Shown piece by piece: positions 23,689-32,732 of a stretch of DNA of 64,000 nucleotides. Position numbers and translations under genes: made by a program. Every line of letters begins with the position of its first letter. Positions within the stretch are counted from its first letter, which is position 1. The stretch comes from Inquilinus ginsengisoli_A (GTDB taxonomy: Bacteria > Pseudomonadota > Alphaproteobacteria > DSM-16000 > Inquilinaceae): the NCBI RefSeq assembly GCF_031453975.1, contig NZ_JAVDPW010000005.1:372001-436000 (forward strand), read 5' to 3'. The notes beneath the pieces are model-generated. The model searched no databases. It was not told where the DNA came from and saw only the letters and a program-made list of their open reading frames with translations.

Positions 23689-26600
23689 GCCAGAACACCG
23701 CGTCCAACGGTGGCCTGTCCGGCCCGTTCATCCGGCGGCCGATCGCCACGCTGATGCTGATGATCGGCGTCGTGCTGGTCGGCATCGTCGCCTACCGCTC
23801 CCTGCCGGTCGCGGCCCTGCCGTCGGTCGACCTGCCGACGATCCAGGTCACGGCGCAGCTGCCCGGGGCCGACCCCGAGACCATGGCTTCCTCGGTGGCC
23901 ACGCCGCTGGAGCGCCAGTTCGGCGAGATCCCCGGCCTGTCGCAGATGACCTCCGCCAGCGCCCTGGGCTTCACCCAGGTGACGCTGCAGTTCGACCCCT
24001 CGCGCACCGTGGACTCCGCAGCCGGAGACGTGCAGGCGGCGATCAATGCGGCCGGCGGCGACCTGCCGAAGACCATGCCGACGCCGCCGACCTACCGGAA
24101 GACCAATCCGGCCGACACGCCGATCCTGATCCTGGCCCTGACCTCCGACACCCTGCCGCTGACGACGGTCGACGACTATGCCGAAAGCATCCTCGCGCAG
24201 AAGCTGTCGCAGGTGCCGGGTGTCGGGCTGGTGAGCATCGGCGGCCAGCAGCAGCCGGCCATGCGGGTCGAGGTGAACCCCCAGCAGCTCGCGGCCCAGG
24301 GCCTGACGCTGGAGAACATCCGCACCGCCCTGTCATCGATCACGGTCGACGACCCCAAGGGCACGCTCGAAGGCAAGCAGCAGGCCTATGCGCTGCAGAC
24401 CAACGACCAGCTGACCACGCTCGCCAGCTACAACCAGGCCATCATCGGCTACAAGAATGGCGCGCCGATCCGGGTCAGCGACATCGGCCATGCCGAGATC
24501 GGCCCGGCCAACGACCAGCTGGCGGCCTGGTATGGCCGCGACCGCGGCATCATCCTGGCGGTCCAGCGCCTGCCGGGCGCCAATGTGATCCAGACCGTCG
24601 ACAGCATCCGGCGCGAGCTGCCGCAGCTCGAGGCGTCGCTGCCGCCGGCGATCAAGATCTCCGTGGTCTCCGACCGCACCACCACCATTCGCGCCTCGGT
24701 CGCCGACGTGCAGTTCACCCTGGTCCTGACCATCGGCCTGGTGGTCATGACCATCCTGCTCTTCCTCAGGAATTTCTGGGCCACGATCATCCCGGGCATC
24801 GCGGTGCCGATCTCGATCGTCGGCACCTTCGCGGTGATGGCCGTGTTCGGCTATTCGCTCGACAACCTGTCGCTGATGGCACTGTCGGTTGCCGTCGGCT
24901 TCGTGGTCGACGATGCGATCGTGATGGTCGAGAACATCGTCCACCACCTGGAGCAGGGCAAGACACCCCTGCAGGCGGCCCTGGATGGGGCCGGGCAGAT
25001 CGGCTTCACCATCCTGTCGATCTCGGTCTCGCTGGTGGCGGTGTTCATCCCGCTGCTGCTGATGGGCGGCGTCATCGGCAAGCTGTTCCAGGAGTTCGCG
25101 GTCACCGTCGCCGTCGCGATCGCCGTCTCCGCCCTGGTGTCCCTGACGCTGACGCCGATGCTCTGCTCCCGCCTGCTCAAGGCGCAGGCCGAAGGCCCGG
25201 CGCGGCACGGCCGGCTGTACCGGCTGCTGGAGGCCGGGTTCGATCGCCTGGCCGGGGCCTATGAAGCGGCGCTGACCCACGTGCTCCGGCACCAGCGTCT
25301 GACCCTCATGGTCATGATCGCGACCGTCGCGTTGACCGGGTATCTCTTCGTCACGATCCCGAAGGGCTTCTTCCCGCAGCAGGACACCGGCCTGATCGCC
25401 GGCGTCACCGAAGCCGCACAGGACGTGTCCACCGGGGCCCTGGCCGAGAAGCAGCAGCAGGTCGTCGACGTCCTGCTGCGGGATCCGGCAGTCGGCTCGG
25501 TCGCGAGCTATATCGGGCCCGGTGGCACCAACCCCTCGCCGAACCAGGGGCGCATGTACATCTCGCTGAAGCCGCAAGGGCAGCGTGGCCCGAATGCCAC
25601 CGCCGACCAGGTGATCGCGCGGCTCGACAAGGCGCTGCAGCCCGTCACCGGCATCCGCCTCTACATGCAGGCCGCCCAGGACATCACGATCGGCGGTCGC
25701 GTGGCCAAGACCCAGTACCAGTACACGCTGACCGATGTGAACGCGCAGGAACTGGCGTCCTGGGCGCCGAAGGTGGTCGCCGCGGTGGCGCAGCTGCCCA
25801 GCGTCGCGGACGTCACCAGCGACCAGGAGAGTGCCGGCCTGCAGTTCACGATCCAGATCGACCGGGACGCGGCCTCGCGCCTCGGCATCGCCCCGCAGGA
25901 TGTCGACAACGCCCTGTACGACGCCTTCGGCCAGCGGGTCGTCACCAAGGTCTTCACTTCGCTCAACCAGTATTACGTGATCCTGGAGGTCGACCCGGCC
26001 TTCCGCCGGGGGCCGGATGCGCTGCAGTCGGTCTATCTGCGCTCCTCCGCCGGGCAGCCCGTGCCGCTGAGCGAGATCGCGCACCAGGCGCCGGCGACGG
26101 CGCCGCTGGTGGTCAACCATCAGAGCCAGTTCCCGTCGGTCACGGTGTCCTTCAACCTGGCGCCGCACAGCTCGATCGGGACCGCGGCGACCGATGTCGA
26201 ACGCGCGGTGGCGGCGCTTCACCTGCCGGCCAGCGTCCAGGGAGCCTTCCAGGGTACGGCGCATGCCTACGAGACCGCCCTGGCCGGGCAGCCGGCCCTG
26301 ATCGCGGCCGCGCTGGTCGCCGTCTACCTGATCCTCGGCATGCTGTACGAAAGCGCCGTCCACCCGGTGACGATCCTGTCGACCTTGCCGTCGGCCGGCG
26401 TCGGCGCGCTGCTGGCGCTGAAGGCGGCGGGGATGCCGCTCGACGTGATCGGCATCATCGGCATCGTGCTGCTGATCGGCATCGTCAAGAAGAACGGCAT
26501 CATGATGGTCGACTTCGCGCTGGCGGCGGAGCGTGCGGGCAAGTCGCCGGTCGAGGCGGTGCGCGAGGCCTGCCTGTCCCGGTTCCGGCCGATCCTGATG

Positions 26601-26831
26601 ACGACCATGTGCGCGATCCTCGGCGGCATTCCGCTGATGGTCGGCACCGGCACGGGATCGGAGATCCGCCAGCCGCTCGGCTACGCCATCGTCGGCGGGC
26701 TGGCGGTCAGCCAGATCCTGACCCTGTTCACGACGCCGATCGTCTACCTGTATCTGGGCCGCCTCGGTCACTTGGTGCAGCGGGTGCGGACGGCTGTGAA
26801 GGCCATGCGCTTCCACAGCCCTGCGGCCTGA
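23685..26831 (+). CDS. RND multidrug efflux pump inner-membrane subunit (MdtB/MuxB-like)
   Basis: A 1048-residue HAE1-family proton antiporter, full length for the family. The N-terminal FIRRPIATLMLMIGVVLVG is the first of twelve membrane helices; large periplasmic loops follow helix 1 and helix 7. The helix-4 proton-relay acidic pair is in VGFVVDDAIVMVENI, and the late helices hold GIVKKNGIMMVDFALAAE. The sequence is closer in feel to the MdtB/MdtC group than to AcrB, but the substrate cannot be told. Expression is likely from the GGTATAGG module at 22353, shared with other membrane and stress genes of this region. Confidence 0.93.
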   Translation: MSQNTASNGGLSGPFIRRPIATLMLMIGVVLVGIVAYRSLPVAALPSVDLPTIQVTAQLPGADPETMASSVATPLERQFGEIPGLSQMTSASALGFTQVTLQFDPSRTVDSAAGDVQAAINAAGGDLPKTMPTPPTYRKTNPADTPILILALTSDTLPLTTVDDYAESILAQKLSQVPGVGLVSIGGQQQPAMRVEVNPQQLAAQGLTLENIRTALSSITVDDPKGTLEGKQQAYALQTNDQLTTLASYNQAIIGYKNGAPIRVSDIGHAEIGPANDQLAAWYGRDRGIILAVQRLPGANVIQTVDSIRRELPQLEASLPPAIKISVVSDRTTTIRASVADVQFTLVLTIGLVVMTILLFLRNFWATIIPGIAVPISIVGTFAVMAVFGYSLDNLSLMALSVAVGFVVDDAIVMVENIVHHLEQGKTPLQAALDGAGQIGFTILSISVSLVAVFIPLLLMGGVIGKLFQEFAVTVAVAIAVSALVSLTLTPMLCSRLLKAQAEGPARHGRLYRLLEAGFDRLAGAYEAALTHVLRHQRLTLMVMIATVALTGYLFVTIPKGFFPQQDTGLIAGVTEAAQDVSTGALAEKQQQVVDVLLRDPAVGSVASYIGPGGTNPSPNQGRMYISLKPQGQRGPNATADQVIARLDKALQPVTGIRLYMQAAQDITIGGRVAKTQYQYTLTDVNAQELASWAPKVVAAVAQLPSVADVTSDQESAGLQFTIQIDRDAASRLGIAPQDVDNALYDAFGQRVVTKVFTSLNQYYVILEVDPAFRRGPDALQSVYLRSSAGQPVPLSEIAHQAPATAPLVVNHQSQFPSVTVSFNLAPHSSIGTAATDVERAVAALHLPASVQGAFQGTAHAYETALAGQPALIAAALVAVYLILGMLYESAVHPVTILSTLPSAGVGALLALKAAGMPLDVIGIIGIVLLIGIVKKNGIMMVDFALAAERAGKSPVEAVREACLSRFRPILMTTMCAILGGIPLMVGTGTGSEIRQPLGYAIVGGLAVSQILTLFTTPIVYLYLGRLGHLVQRVRTAVKAMRFHSPAA

Positions 26832-26913
26832 GGGTCATGTTGCGGGGCCGCGACCGCGGGGCGGTTGGAGGCCGTCGTCCGCTATCGACCCTGCTCATCA
26901 ATCCGGCGCGTCG

Positions 26914-27807
26914 TCAGCCCCGGTGGCGCAGCGCGTGGAGCAGCACGGAAAGGGCCGGCGGGCATTGCCGGCGGCTGGGATAGTACAGATGATAGCCCGG
27001 GAATGGCGGGCACCAATCCGCCAGCACGCGGATCAGCCGCCCCTCGGCGATGTATGGCTGCACCTGATCTTCGGGCAGATAGGCCAGGCCAAGCCCGGCC
27101 AGAACCGAATTCAGCCGCAGGGCGATGGTGTTGAACACCAGCTGCCCTTCGACCCGCACCTTCAGCTCATGCCCATCTCTCTCGAACTCCCAGGCGTACA
27201 GCCCGCCATAGGTGGGAAGGCGGATGTTGATGCAGTTGTGGGCCGTCAGCTCCTGAGGCGTCCGTGGCGGCGGCCGCTGCGCGAGATAGGAGGGCGCCCC
27301 GACGACCGCCATGGACATGTCCGGGCCGATCCGCATCGCGATCATGTCCTTCGCGACCTGTTCGCCGAGGCGGACGCCGGCATCGTAGCGTTCCGCGACG
27401 ATGTCGGTCAGGCCGTAGTCGGCGATGATTTCGACCCGGATGTCCGGATACTCCGGCAGCAGCTTCGCCACCGCCGGCCAGAGGATGGTGTTGGCCGAAT
27501 GCTCGCCCGCCGTGATGCGGACGGTGCCGGCAGGCTTGTCGCGCAGTTCGCTCAGGGCGCCCAGCTCGGCATCGATCTCCTCGAGCCGCGGGCCGACGGT
27601 CCGGAGCAGGCGTTCGCCGGCTTCGGTCGGCGAGACGCTACGCGTGGTCCGGGTCAGCAACCGCAGGCCGAGCCGCTCCTCCAGCCCGCGGATGGTGTGG
27701 CTCAGCGCCGATTGGGATATCCCGAGCTGCGCCGCGGCCCTGGTAAAGCTGCGCTCACGCGCGACCGCGAGGAAGGCGAGGAGGTCGTTCAAGTTCTCCC
27801 GCGGCAT
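26914..27807 (-). CDS. LysR-family transcriptional regulator
   Basis: A 297-residue LysR regulator: winged helix-turn-helix at 5-64 (FLAVARERSFTRAAAQLGISQSALSHTIRGLEERLG) and a two-lobed effector domain at about 92-295. It is convergent with the RND pump gene and lies 39 bp downstream of the alpha/beta hydrolase gene on the same strand. The nearby short-chain dehydrogenase and hydrolase are possible targets, but LysR regulators usually act on divergent genes and none is divergent here, so its target is unknown. Confidence 0.9.
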   Translation of the reverse strand: MPRENLNDLLAFLAVARERSFTRAAAQLGISQSALSHTIRGLEERLGLRLLTRTTRSVSPTEAGERLLRTVGPRLEEIDAELGALSELRDKPAGTVRITAGEHSANTILWPAVAKLLPEYPDIRVEIIADYGLTDIVAERYDAGVRLGEQVAKDMIAMRIGPDMSMAVVGAPSYLAQRPPPRTPQELTAHNCINIRLPTYGGLYAWEFERDGHELKVRVEGQLVFNTIALRLNSVLAGLGLAYLPEDQVQPYIAEGRLIRVLADWCPPFPGYHLYYPSRRQCPPALSVLLHALRHRG

Positions 27808-27846
27808 TCATGAACACCTCTCATAAGTTCATGCGGACTTTAGCAT

Positions 27847-28746
27847 CTAATCGCATGCCGGCGCGTACGTTCCGATCTGGCTCCTGATCGACGGGAGCCG
27901 GCGGATCCACGCCGAAGCTCTCTCCAGCTCTCGCGACGCGATGGGGTCGCGCCCGGCCTGCTTGAGGAAACCGTGGTCGCGCCCGGCCACGAGCCGGAAC
28001 TCGCTTTCCGGATGATGCGGCAGGGCCCGAAACAACCGGACCGAATCGTCATGGACCGCGTCGAGTTCGGCAGCCAGGACATAGGCGGGCTCGGCGATAT
28101 CTAGGGCGAAGGCCAGGGGCCAGATGGGGTCTGCGCCGGGCAGGGCGGCGTCGCCCAACCGGTTGTACATGACGGTCAAGGTCTCCTGGTCCAGGCCGTT
28201 CTCAGCCGTGCCGCGGCGCGCGATGCTGTCGCTGGCGACCTGCCCGTATCCGCCATACAGCAGCAACAGCCCCGCAACCCGCTCCCGCATGGCCGGCGGG
28301 AGGCCACGAAGGCCCCAAAGGGCGACACAGGCACCGGCGCTGTCGCCGGCGAGAATGATCCTCGTCCGGTCGGGGGCGGCGCTCATCGCGACGGCCAGGT
28401 GGCAGGCGGCGACCGCGTCCTCGCGCTGGGCCGGGAAAGGATGCTCCGGCGCCAGGCGATAGCGGGCCGACAGCGCGGGCATCCCGCTGAATTTCGCCAG
28501 CCACGCCGTGACGCCGCGATGCGACTGGGGGCTGCCCGCGACGAAGCCGCCGCCATGGAAGTAGACGATCACGGAACCGGCAGCGCCGACCGATGGGGTG
28601 AACAGGAGGCCGCCCCGGAAGTCGCCGGCTTCCGCGACCGCGGTCTCCCGCACGTCGTCAGGCAACGGGCCGGCCTGTTCCACGGCATCGCGGGCGTGAT
28701 GCGCCCGCAGCTCCTCCGGACTCGATGTGGCCCATGACACGCTCAT
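27847..28746 (-). CDS. alpha/beta hydrolase, HSL (acetyl-hydrolase-like) family
   Basis: A 299-residue cytoplasmic esterase-like protein. The oxyanion motif HGGG is at 64-67, nucleophile Ser136 lies in LAGDSAGACVALWG, and Asp and His are in AELDAVHDDS and GRDHGFLK. RYRLAPEHPFPAQ is the usual HSL signature. It follows the pyridoxal dehydrogenase gene by 131 bp on the same strand, so it may be the last gene of the vitamin B6 cluster, where an ester, lactone or amide hydrolase could act on a ring-cleavage product; this is inference only. The ATG 28746 was chosen for its match to the family N-terminus. Confidence 0.8.
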   Translation of the reverse strand: MSVSWATSSPEELRAHHARDAVEQAGPLPDDVRETAVAEAGDFRGGLLFTPSVGAAGSVIVYFHGGGFVAGSPQSHRGVTAWLAKFSGMPALSARYRLAPEHPFPAQREDAVAACHLAVAMSAAPDRTRIILAGDSAGACVALWGLRGLPPAMRERVAGLLLLYGGYGQVASDSIARRGTAENGLDQETLTVMYNRLGDAALPGADPIWPLAFALDIAEPAYVLAAELDAVHDDSVRLFRALPHHPESEFRLVAGRDHGFLKQAGRDPIASRELERASAWIRRLPSIRSQIGTYAPACD

Positions 28747-28877
28747 GCGAGGCGATCCCCGAGACTGTGAGGGGCCGTCCGATCGAAGTGCCAATGGCCC
28801 GCCATTGACCCCGGCCCTGGTCGGGAGAATGATCCGCGGACCATCCAGGGTGCAACCGGGACGCGCGGCATCGGGGG

Positions 28878-29624
28878 CTACCAGCGCACCATCCCGCCAT
28901 CGACGTTCAGCGTCTGGCCCGTGATCCAATGCGCCTCGTCGGAGGCGAGGAAGGCGACCGCGGGGGCGATGTCGCGCGGCTGGCCCTGGCCGGGGATGGC
29001 CTGCAGCATCTCGACGAAGCCGAAGGCCTGGGCATGGGGGCTGGCCATGACCCCGTCCGACGCGGTCAGGCCCGGCGTCACCGCGTTCACGGTGATGCCG
29101 TGCTTGCCCAGCTCGGTCGCCAGCGCCCGGGTGAAGCCGAACACGCCGCCCTTGGCCGCGACATAGGCCGCCATGTTCGGCGTGCCGGCGAAGATGGTGT
29201 TGGAGCAGATGTTGACGATGCGGCCGCGTCGCGCGTCGCGGCGCATCAGGTCCGACGACGCCCGGGCCATCAGGAAGGTGCCGGTCAGGTTGACCGCCAT
29301 GATCCTCTGCCAATGCGCCAGGTCGACCTCGTCCCAGGCGATGAACGGCACGATGGCGGCGTTGTTGACCAGGATGTCGACGCCGCCGGCCCGGGCCACC
29401 ACCGCCTCGTGCAGCGCCGTCACCGCCGCGGGGTCGGAGACGTCGCAGGCGACCGCGAAGCTGTCATGCCCCAGCCCGGCGGCGACCGATGCCGCCCCGT
29501 CCGCCTTGATGTCGGCGACCACGATCCGGGCCCCGTCCTCCGCCAGCCGCTCCGCGATCGCCCTGCCGATCCCTTGCGCCGCCCCGGTCACGATCGCGAC
29601 CTTGCCCGAAAGGTTGGAAGCCAT
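28878..29624 (-). CDS. pldh-t: pyridoxal 4-dehydrogenase (SDR type)
   Basis: Oxidises pyridoxal (hemiacetal) to 4-pyridoxolactone with NAD+, in the cytoplasm. It is a 248-residue short-chain dehydrogenase: cofactor motif GAAQGIG at 14-20, Asn112, Ser141, Tyr154 and Lys158 as the catalytic tetrad. From memory it is very close to the Mesorhizobium loti tetrameric pyridoxal 4-dehydrogenase, including the stretches NNAAIVPFIAWDEVDLAHW and FAGTPNMAAYVAAKGG and the end GQTLNVDGGMVRW. It lies 30 bp after the pyridoxamine-pyruvate aminotransferase gene, the enzyme that supplies its substrate. Confidence 0.9.
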   Translation of the reverse strand: MASNLSGKVAIVTGAAQGIGRAIAERLAEDGARIVVADIKADGAASVAAGLGHDSFAVACDVSDPAAVTALHEAVVARAGGVDILVNNAAIVPFIAWDEVDLAHWQRIMAVNLTGTFLMARASSDLMRRDARRGRIVNICSNTIFAGTPNMAAYVAAKGGVFGFTRALATELGKHGITVNAVTPGLTASDGVMASPHAQAFGFVEMLQAIPGQGQPRDIAPAVAFLASDEAHWITGQTLNVDGGMVRW

Positions 29625-29654
29625 GTCCCCGGTCCTTTTGTTTTGGTTGATGGT

Positions 29655-30833
29655 TCAGCCGGCGGCGTCGATCGCGGCCATGGCAGCGGCCACGCCACGG
29701 CCGATATCGACCGCGTGGCCCAGAGCACCCAGCGCCCCGCCCAGCGCGCTGATCGCCACCACGGCGTAGAGCGGCTGGGCGGTCGGCCCCATATGGCCGA
29801 TCCGCACCAGCTTCCCCAGCGTCTCGCCGCGGCCGGAAGAGAAGGTGACGCCATAGCGCTCGCGCGCCGCCCGCCGCAGGTCTGCGTCCGCCACGCCGTC
29901 CGGCACCCGCACGGCGGTGGTGGTCGGCGAGGCGATCTCCTCGCGTGCCGGCCACAGCGCCAGCCCCATCGCCTGCAGCCCCGCCCGGCAGGCCCGCGCG
30001 GTCAGCGCATGGCGGGCCCACACCACCTCCGGCCCCTCCGCCAGATACTGGTCCAGCGCCGCGTCCAGGCCGTTGATCTCGGCGACCGAGGGGGTGAAGG
30101 GGAAGGGCCGGTCCCGCCGCCAGGCCTGCTCCCAGTCCAGGATGCTCAGCATCGAGGCGCGCGGCGCGTCGGGATTGGCCTTCATCTTGGTCCAGGCGCG
30201 GTCGCTGACGCCGAGCAGGCTGAGGCCTGGCGCGCCGCCCAGGCACTTGTTCGGGCCGGTGACGAAGATGTCGGCGTGGCAGTCCTCCGCATGCACGTCC
30301 ATGCCGCCGAAGGACGAGACCGCGTCGACGATCAGCCAGCCGCCGTGTTCCGCCACGATCCGGCCGATCGCCTCCACCGGGTTGATCGTGCCGGACGGCG
30401 TGTCGTGGTGGCAGACCGAGACGATGCGGATGTCGGGCCGCGCCTTCAGCATCGCGGCAACCGCGTCCGGATCGATCGTCTCGTTGTACGGCACCTCGAT
30501 CTCGACCAGCTCGGCGCAGTGCCGCTTGGCCCAGAAGCCGAAGCCCTTGCCGTAGACGCCGGAGGCGAGGTTGAGCACGACGTCGTCGCGGGCGATCAGC
30601 GATGCCGCCGCGGCTTCCAGCCCCAGCACCGGCTCGCCATGCAGGATGACGGGCGGGGTCGACAGGCGCATCGCCGCCTGCGCCTTTTCGTTCACCCGTT
30701 CGTAGAAAGCTAGGAAGACCGGGTCGTAATCATAGTGGATGGTGCGGGACAGCCCGCGCAGCACCGCCGGATAGGCGTCGACCGGGCCGGAGGTCAGAGT
30801 GAAGACGGGGTCGCGCAACGTAGGCGTAGACAT
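29655..30833 (-). CDS. ppat: pyridoxamine-pyruvate aminotransferase
   Basis: Transfers the amino group of free pyridoxamine to pyruvate, giving pyridoxal and L-alanine, in vitamin B6 degradation. A 392-residue fold-type I protein of the small aspartate-aminotransferase/SGAT group. Lys196 in VTGPNKCLGG corresponds to the lysine that forms the Schiff base with the substrate in the M. loti enzyme; Glu67 in HGEPVLGLEA and the stretch FSSGRGETLGKLVRIGHMGPTAQ also match what I recall of that enzyme. The ATG 30833 gives almost the same length as the M. loti protein (393). It is transcribed with pyridoxal dehydrogenase; a repeat-bearing gap separates it from the lactonase gene. Confidence 0.93.
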   Translation of the reverse strand: MSTPTLRDPVFTLTSGPVDAYPAVLRGLSRTIHYDYDPVFLAFYERVNEKAQAAMRLSTPPVILHGEPVLGLEAAAASLIARDDVVLNLASGVYGKGFGFWAKRHCAELVEIEVPYNETIDPDAVAAMLKARPDIRIVSVCHHDTPSGTINPVEAIGRIVAEHGGWLIVDAVSSFGGMDVHAEDCHADIFVTGPNKCLGGAPGLSLLGVSDRAWTKMKANPDAPRASMLSILDWEQAWRRDRPFPFTPSVAEINGLDAALDQYLAEGPEVVWARHALTARACRAGLQAMGLALWPAREEIASPTTTAVRVPDGVADADLRRAARERYGVTFSSGRGETLGKLVRIGHMGPTAQPLYAVVAISALGGALGALGHAVDIGRGVAAAMAAIDAAG

Positions 30834-30867
30834 CGGGAAACTCCTGTTCGGAGGCTCACTCCCTGCT

Positions 30868-30955
30868 GTCATTGCCGGGATTGACCCGGCAATCCAGGGG
30901 CCACACAGAGCCGCTCCGGCTGCCCCTGGATCCTCGGGTCAAGCCCGAGGATGAC
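30868..30955. repeat. REP-like extragenic palindromic repeat pair
   Basis: GTCATTGCCGGGATTGACCC, then GGCAATCCAGG, and an inverted partner CCTGGATCCTCGGGTCAAGC, then CCGAGGATGAC. The TTGACCCGG/CGGGTCAAG palindromes facing each other form the common alphaproteobacterial extragenic repeat. It lies between the lactonase and aminotransferase genes and could form a long stem in the mRNA, partly uncoupling the two. Confidence 0.75.
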
Positions 30956-30965
30956 AAGAAAAGAG

Positions 30966-31772
30966 CTACCCGTAGAATTTCGGGCCGGTCTGGTAATGGG
31001 CGAAGTTCTGGGCGTCGTGCGAGAACATCAGCTCCGCCTCCCGCTCCTCCGCCAGCCTGGCGAGACGGCGCATCGAGGCCACGCCCGCGACCGGATCGAT
31101 GTGGAACGAGGCCTGGCACAGGGTCTCCAGGCTCTTCTGGGTGTAGGCGGCATCGATCGTGAACAGGATCGGCCGCCGGGTCTGGAACTCGACCAGCAGG
31201 CTGTAATGGCCGATGGCGTGGCCGGGGGTGAACAGCAGGTGCACGCCCCTGGCCAGCTCGACATCGCCCTCGATGGTCTCGAAGCGGGAATTGGCGTCGG
31301 TGGTGCCGGCCAGCAGCTGGTCGCCCTTGCCGCGGGCGGCGGCGGCCTCGGCCGAGAAGCTCAGATCGGAATAGCCCAGCACCTCGAAGGGCTCGGGCGT
31401 CGCCGCCTGGGCGATCTCGTCGCGGTGGCACAGCTTCTTCGCGTGCGGGAAGTACTTGTTGCCGCCGACATGGTCAAAATGGAAGTGCGAGTTGACGACG
31501 GTGCCGACGTCCCTCGGTTCAAGCCCGAGCAGCTTGAGAGCACCAGGGATGGTCTGCTCCCTGGTCTGCTGCGGCTTCTCGAAGGGCAGCACCTTCATGA
31601 CGTGGTCGTGGTCGAAGCCGCTGTCGATCAGGAACCGGCCCTCGGCGTGCTCGACCAGGATGGAATAGACCGGGAAGCGGATCTCGCCGCCGGGCCCGCG
31701 GTTCCAGAAGACGTGGTAGCTGTCGAGGACGAGCGAGCCGCCGTCGAGCAGGTAGACCTTGGTGTCTGTCAT
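30966..31772 (-). CDS. 4-pyridoxolactonase (metallo-beta-lactamase fold)
   Basis: Hydrolyses 4-pyridoxolactone to 4-pyridoxic acid. A 268-residue zinc hydrolase: HxHxDH motif at His96, His98, Asp100 and His101 (NSHFHFDHVGGN), further ligands in TPGHAIGHYS and FTIDAAYTQKS. The start MTDTKVYLLDGGSLVLDSYH and the end KFYG agree with the M. loti 4-pyridoxolactonase as I recall it, and the metal-ligand numbering is the same. The ATG 31772 has GGAGG ten bases upstream. It is the last gene after the BMP-type ABC transporter genes, 22 bp behind the second permease, so transporter and lactonase share an operon. Confidence 0.92.
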   Translation of the reverse strand: MTDTKVYLLDGGSLVLDSYHVFWNRGPGGEIRFPVYSILVEHAEGRFLIDSGFDHDHVMKVLPFEKPQQTREQTIPGALKLLGLEPRDVGTVVNSHFHFDHVGGNKYFPHAKKLCHRDEIAQAATPEPFEVLGYSDLSFSAEAAAARGKGDQLLAGTTDANSRFETIEGDVELARGVHLLFTPGHAIGHYSLLVEFQTRRPILFTIDAAYTQKSLETLCQASFHIDPVAGVASMRRLARLAEEREAELMFSHDAQNFAHYQTGPKFYG

Positions 31773-31794
31773 GGCAGGGTTCCTCCGGAAGACA

Positions 31795-32730
31795 TCAGCG
31801 GGCACCGCGGACATAGGGCAGGCCCAGCGCCGCGGGCAGGCTGGCGCGCCGCCCGAACAGCACCAGCACCGCCATGACGGCGGCGAAGGGCAGCATCTGG
31901 ATCACGTCGGTCGGCACGTCGACGCCAGCGACCTGCAGCGCGGTGGTCAGCGACAGGCAGGCGCCGAACAGCAAGGCGCCCAGCAGCACCCAGACCGGCC
32001 TGCCTCGGGCCAACATCGCCAGCACGATGCCGATGAAGCCGGCGCCGTTGGTCATGAACGGGATGAACAGCCCGGCGCCGATATTGGCCAGGAAGGCCCC
32101 GCCGATGCCGGCCAGGGCGCCCGTCGCCAGCACTGCGGCGGTGCGGACGCCGATCACGCCGACCCCCGCGGCATCCAGCGCCGCCGGCTTGTCGCCGGCC
32201 GCCTGCAGGTCGAGCCCCAGCGCGGTGCGCCGGAACACCCAGGCGAGGAGGAAGGTGAGCCCGACCGCGTGGTAGACCACGGGGTGCCGGTCGAACAGGG
32301 CCGGGCCGATCACCGGGATCGCCGCCAGCCCCGGGATCGGCAGGGTGGCCGCGCCGTCGAGCCGCGGATAGCTCTGGGCGAACTGGAAGAAGTGGAGCAG
32401 GGCGGTCAGCCCCTCCGCCCCCAGGGTCAGGGCGATGCCGATGACGATCTGGTTGAGGCCGAGCCGGACGCACAGCAGCGCCATCAGCAGGGCGACGACC
32501 AGCCCGCCGCCGGCGCCGCCGAGGAAGCCGAGCCAGATCGACCCGCTGGAGAAGGCGGTGAGAAAGCCGAGATAGGCCCCGGCCAGCATCATGCCCTCGA
32601 TGCCGACATTCAGCACCCCGGCCTTTTCCGAGATCTGTTCGCCCAAGCCCGCCAGCAGCAGCGGCACGCCGGCCGTGATCGCGCCCAGCACCAGCGAGGT
32701 CAGGAAGGCCTGGGTCAGGAGACCGTCCAT
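31795..32730 (-). CDS. ABC transporter permease, BMP/nucleoside type (second permease)
   Basis: A 311-residue inner-membrane permease of the BPD_transp_2 (YufQ/RbsC-like) group with eight or so helices; landmarks LNVGIEGMMLAGAYLGFL, LALGLNQIVIG-like and GAGFIGIVLAMLARGRP. The ATG 32730 lies 2 bp after the first permease stop. It works with the other permease, ATPase and binding protein as an importer. Members usually carry nucleosides or other small heterocycles; here the neighbours suggest a vitamin B6 compound. Confidence 0.88.
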   Translation of the reverse strand: MDGLLTQAFLTSLVLGAITAGVPLLLAGLGEQISEKAGVLNVGIEGMMLAGAYLGFLTAFSSGSIWLGFLGGAGGGLVVALLMALLCVRLGLNQIVIGIALTLGAEGLTALLHFFQFAQSYPRLDGAATLPIPGLAAIPVIGPALFDRHPVVYHAVGLTFLLAWVFRRTALGLDLQAAGDKPAALDAAGVGVIGVRTAAVLATGALAGIGGAFLANIGAGLFIPFMTNGAGFIGIVLAMLARGRPVWVLLGALLFGACLSLTTALQVAGVDVPTDVIQMLPFAAVMAVLVLFGRRASLPAALGLPYVRGAR

Positions 32731-32732
32731 GC

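Noticed and set aside
26832..26913. GC-rich stretch after the RND gene as a terminator
   Set aside because: Short GC inverted segments are present, but no T-run follows on either strand.
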